A stretch of 64,000 nucleotides of DNA, taken from JBJXFE01 sp046153875 (GTDB taxonomy: Bacteria; Planctomycetota; Phycisphaerae; Phycisphaerales; UBA1924). The stretch covers positions 1 to 64,000 of the forward strand of contig JBJXFE010000012.1 in assembly GCA_046153875.1 (NCBI GenBank), written 5' to 3'. Within the stretch, counting starts at the first letter, position 1. Every line of letters starts with the position of its first letter. The position numbers were made by a program, and so were the translations under genes. Below the pieces are notes generated by a model that worked only from the letters and a program-made list of their open reading frames with translations, ran no database searches and had not been told where the DNA came from. This document shows, in pieces, positions 63,746-64,000 of the stretch.

Positions 63746-64000
63746 ATGAAGGTCGCCGACCTCGCCCGGGCGATGGAGTCCATCGCGCCCCTGTCGCTCG
63801 CCGAACCGTGGGACAACGCCGGGCTCATCGTCGGCTCGGCCGAGCGTGCGCTGGCGGGGCCGGTGCTGCTCGCCATCGACCTGACCGAGGCGGTGCTCGC
63901 CGAGGCCGCGGGGCTCAAGGCGTCGGCGATCGTCGCGTACCACCCGCCGATCTGGGATGCGATCAAGCGGATCACCGATCGCACGCCGAAGGAGCGGGTC
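63746..64000 (+). CDS. Nif3-like dinuclear metal protein (YbgI/DUF34), 5' part
   Basis: The first 85 codons of a gene that runs past the window end. The N-terminus 'MKVADLARAMESIAPLSLAEPWDNAGLIVGS' (short 'EPWDNAGLIVG') and 'SAIVAYHPPIWDAI' match the Nif3 family, whose members carry a dinuclear metal site with His from 'YHPP'. They are sometimes called GTP cyclohydrolase 1 type 2, but the function is unsettled. ATG 63746 follows the APH-type gene by 43 bases. Confidence 0.88.
   Translation, partial: MKVADLARAMESIAPLSLAEPWDNAGLIVGSAERALAGPVLLAIDLTEAVLAEAAGLKASAIVAYHPPIWDAIKRITDRTPKERV

Overview
The window is GC-rich (about 70% by eye) bacterial chromosome with densely packed genes, Shine-Dalgarno starts and many ATGA/GTGA/TTGA stop-start overlaps. 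The gene content fits a planctomycete, most likely class Phycisphaerae. The pointers are a PEP-CTERM-like secreted protein, a TPR protein fused to two RNA polymerase alpha-CTD modules, a long MoxR/DUF58/BatA/VWA/ABC-transporter cluster, many secreted proteins and lipoproteins of unknown role, and several families of short interspersed repeats. The taxonomic placement is inference from content; no rRNA or tRNA gene was seen.

Layout. 0.3-18.3 kb is mainly housekeeping: an APC transporter, an S9 lipoprotein peptidase, the TPR-alphaCTD protein, purH, riboflavin synthase, ruvC with a DciA-like gene, a duplicated HEYGH metallopeptidase-like protein, an Fe3+-type ABC permease, a double FKBP isomerase, pdxA, a MATE exporter and a pair of small Cys-rich exported proteins. 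18.4-25.5 kb is accessory in character: a secreted alpha/beta hydrolase, an isolated phage terminase large subunit, a frameshifted gene upstream of it, two small genes preceded by near-identical 36-bp hairpin repeats, a REP-associated tyrosine transposase (RAYT) between two REP arrays, and an acetyltransferase. Five or more short-repeat families crowd this stretch and several copies lie inside reading frames. 25.6-28.8 kb carries accC, accB and an Xaa-Pro peptidase, followed by a second Fe3+-type permease.

30.6-46.4 kb is one long plus-strand cluster: NHL lipoprotein, VWA/GATase-like membrane protein, MoxR ATPase, a TPR/EF-hand-like protein, DUF58, BatA-like VWA protein, a large membrane-anchored protein, and an ABC ATPase with its permease. 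MoxR ATPases commonly pair with VWA proteins as chaperone systems, so this probably maintains or assembles an envelope complex. Three hairpins built from 7-9-bp repeats lie inside it, one of them within the DUF58 coding sequence and one followed by T5.

46.4-64 kb is mixed: a nitroreductase of the iodotyrosine-deiodinase type, a catalytically degenerate M16 protein, dapB, a tiny autonomous transcription unit for a 15-residue lysine-rich peptide, a split-barrel protein coupled to an amidohydrolase, a PEP-CTERM protein coupled to a second exported protein, phenylalanine hydroxylase, a DUF4185 lipoprotein, a cupin, speA, a YicC protein, an APH-type kinase, and a Nif3-like gene cut by the window end.

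The most unusual theme is that short tandem-repeat hairpins have entered genes while keeping them open, and that at one place (about 21.7 kb) an 8-bp repeat tract sits exactly where the coding frame changes.
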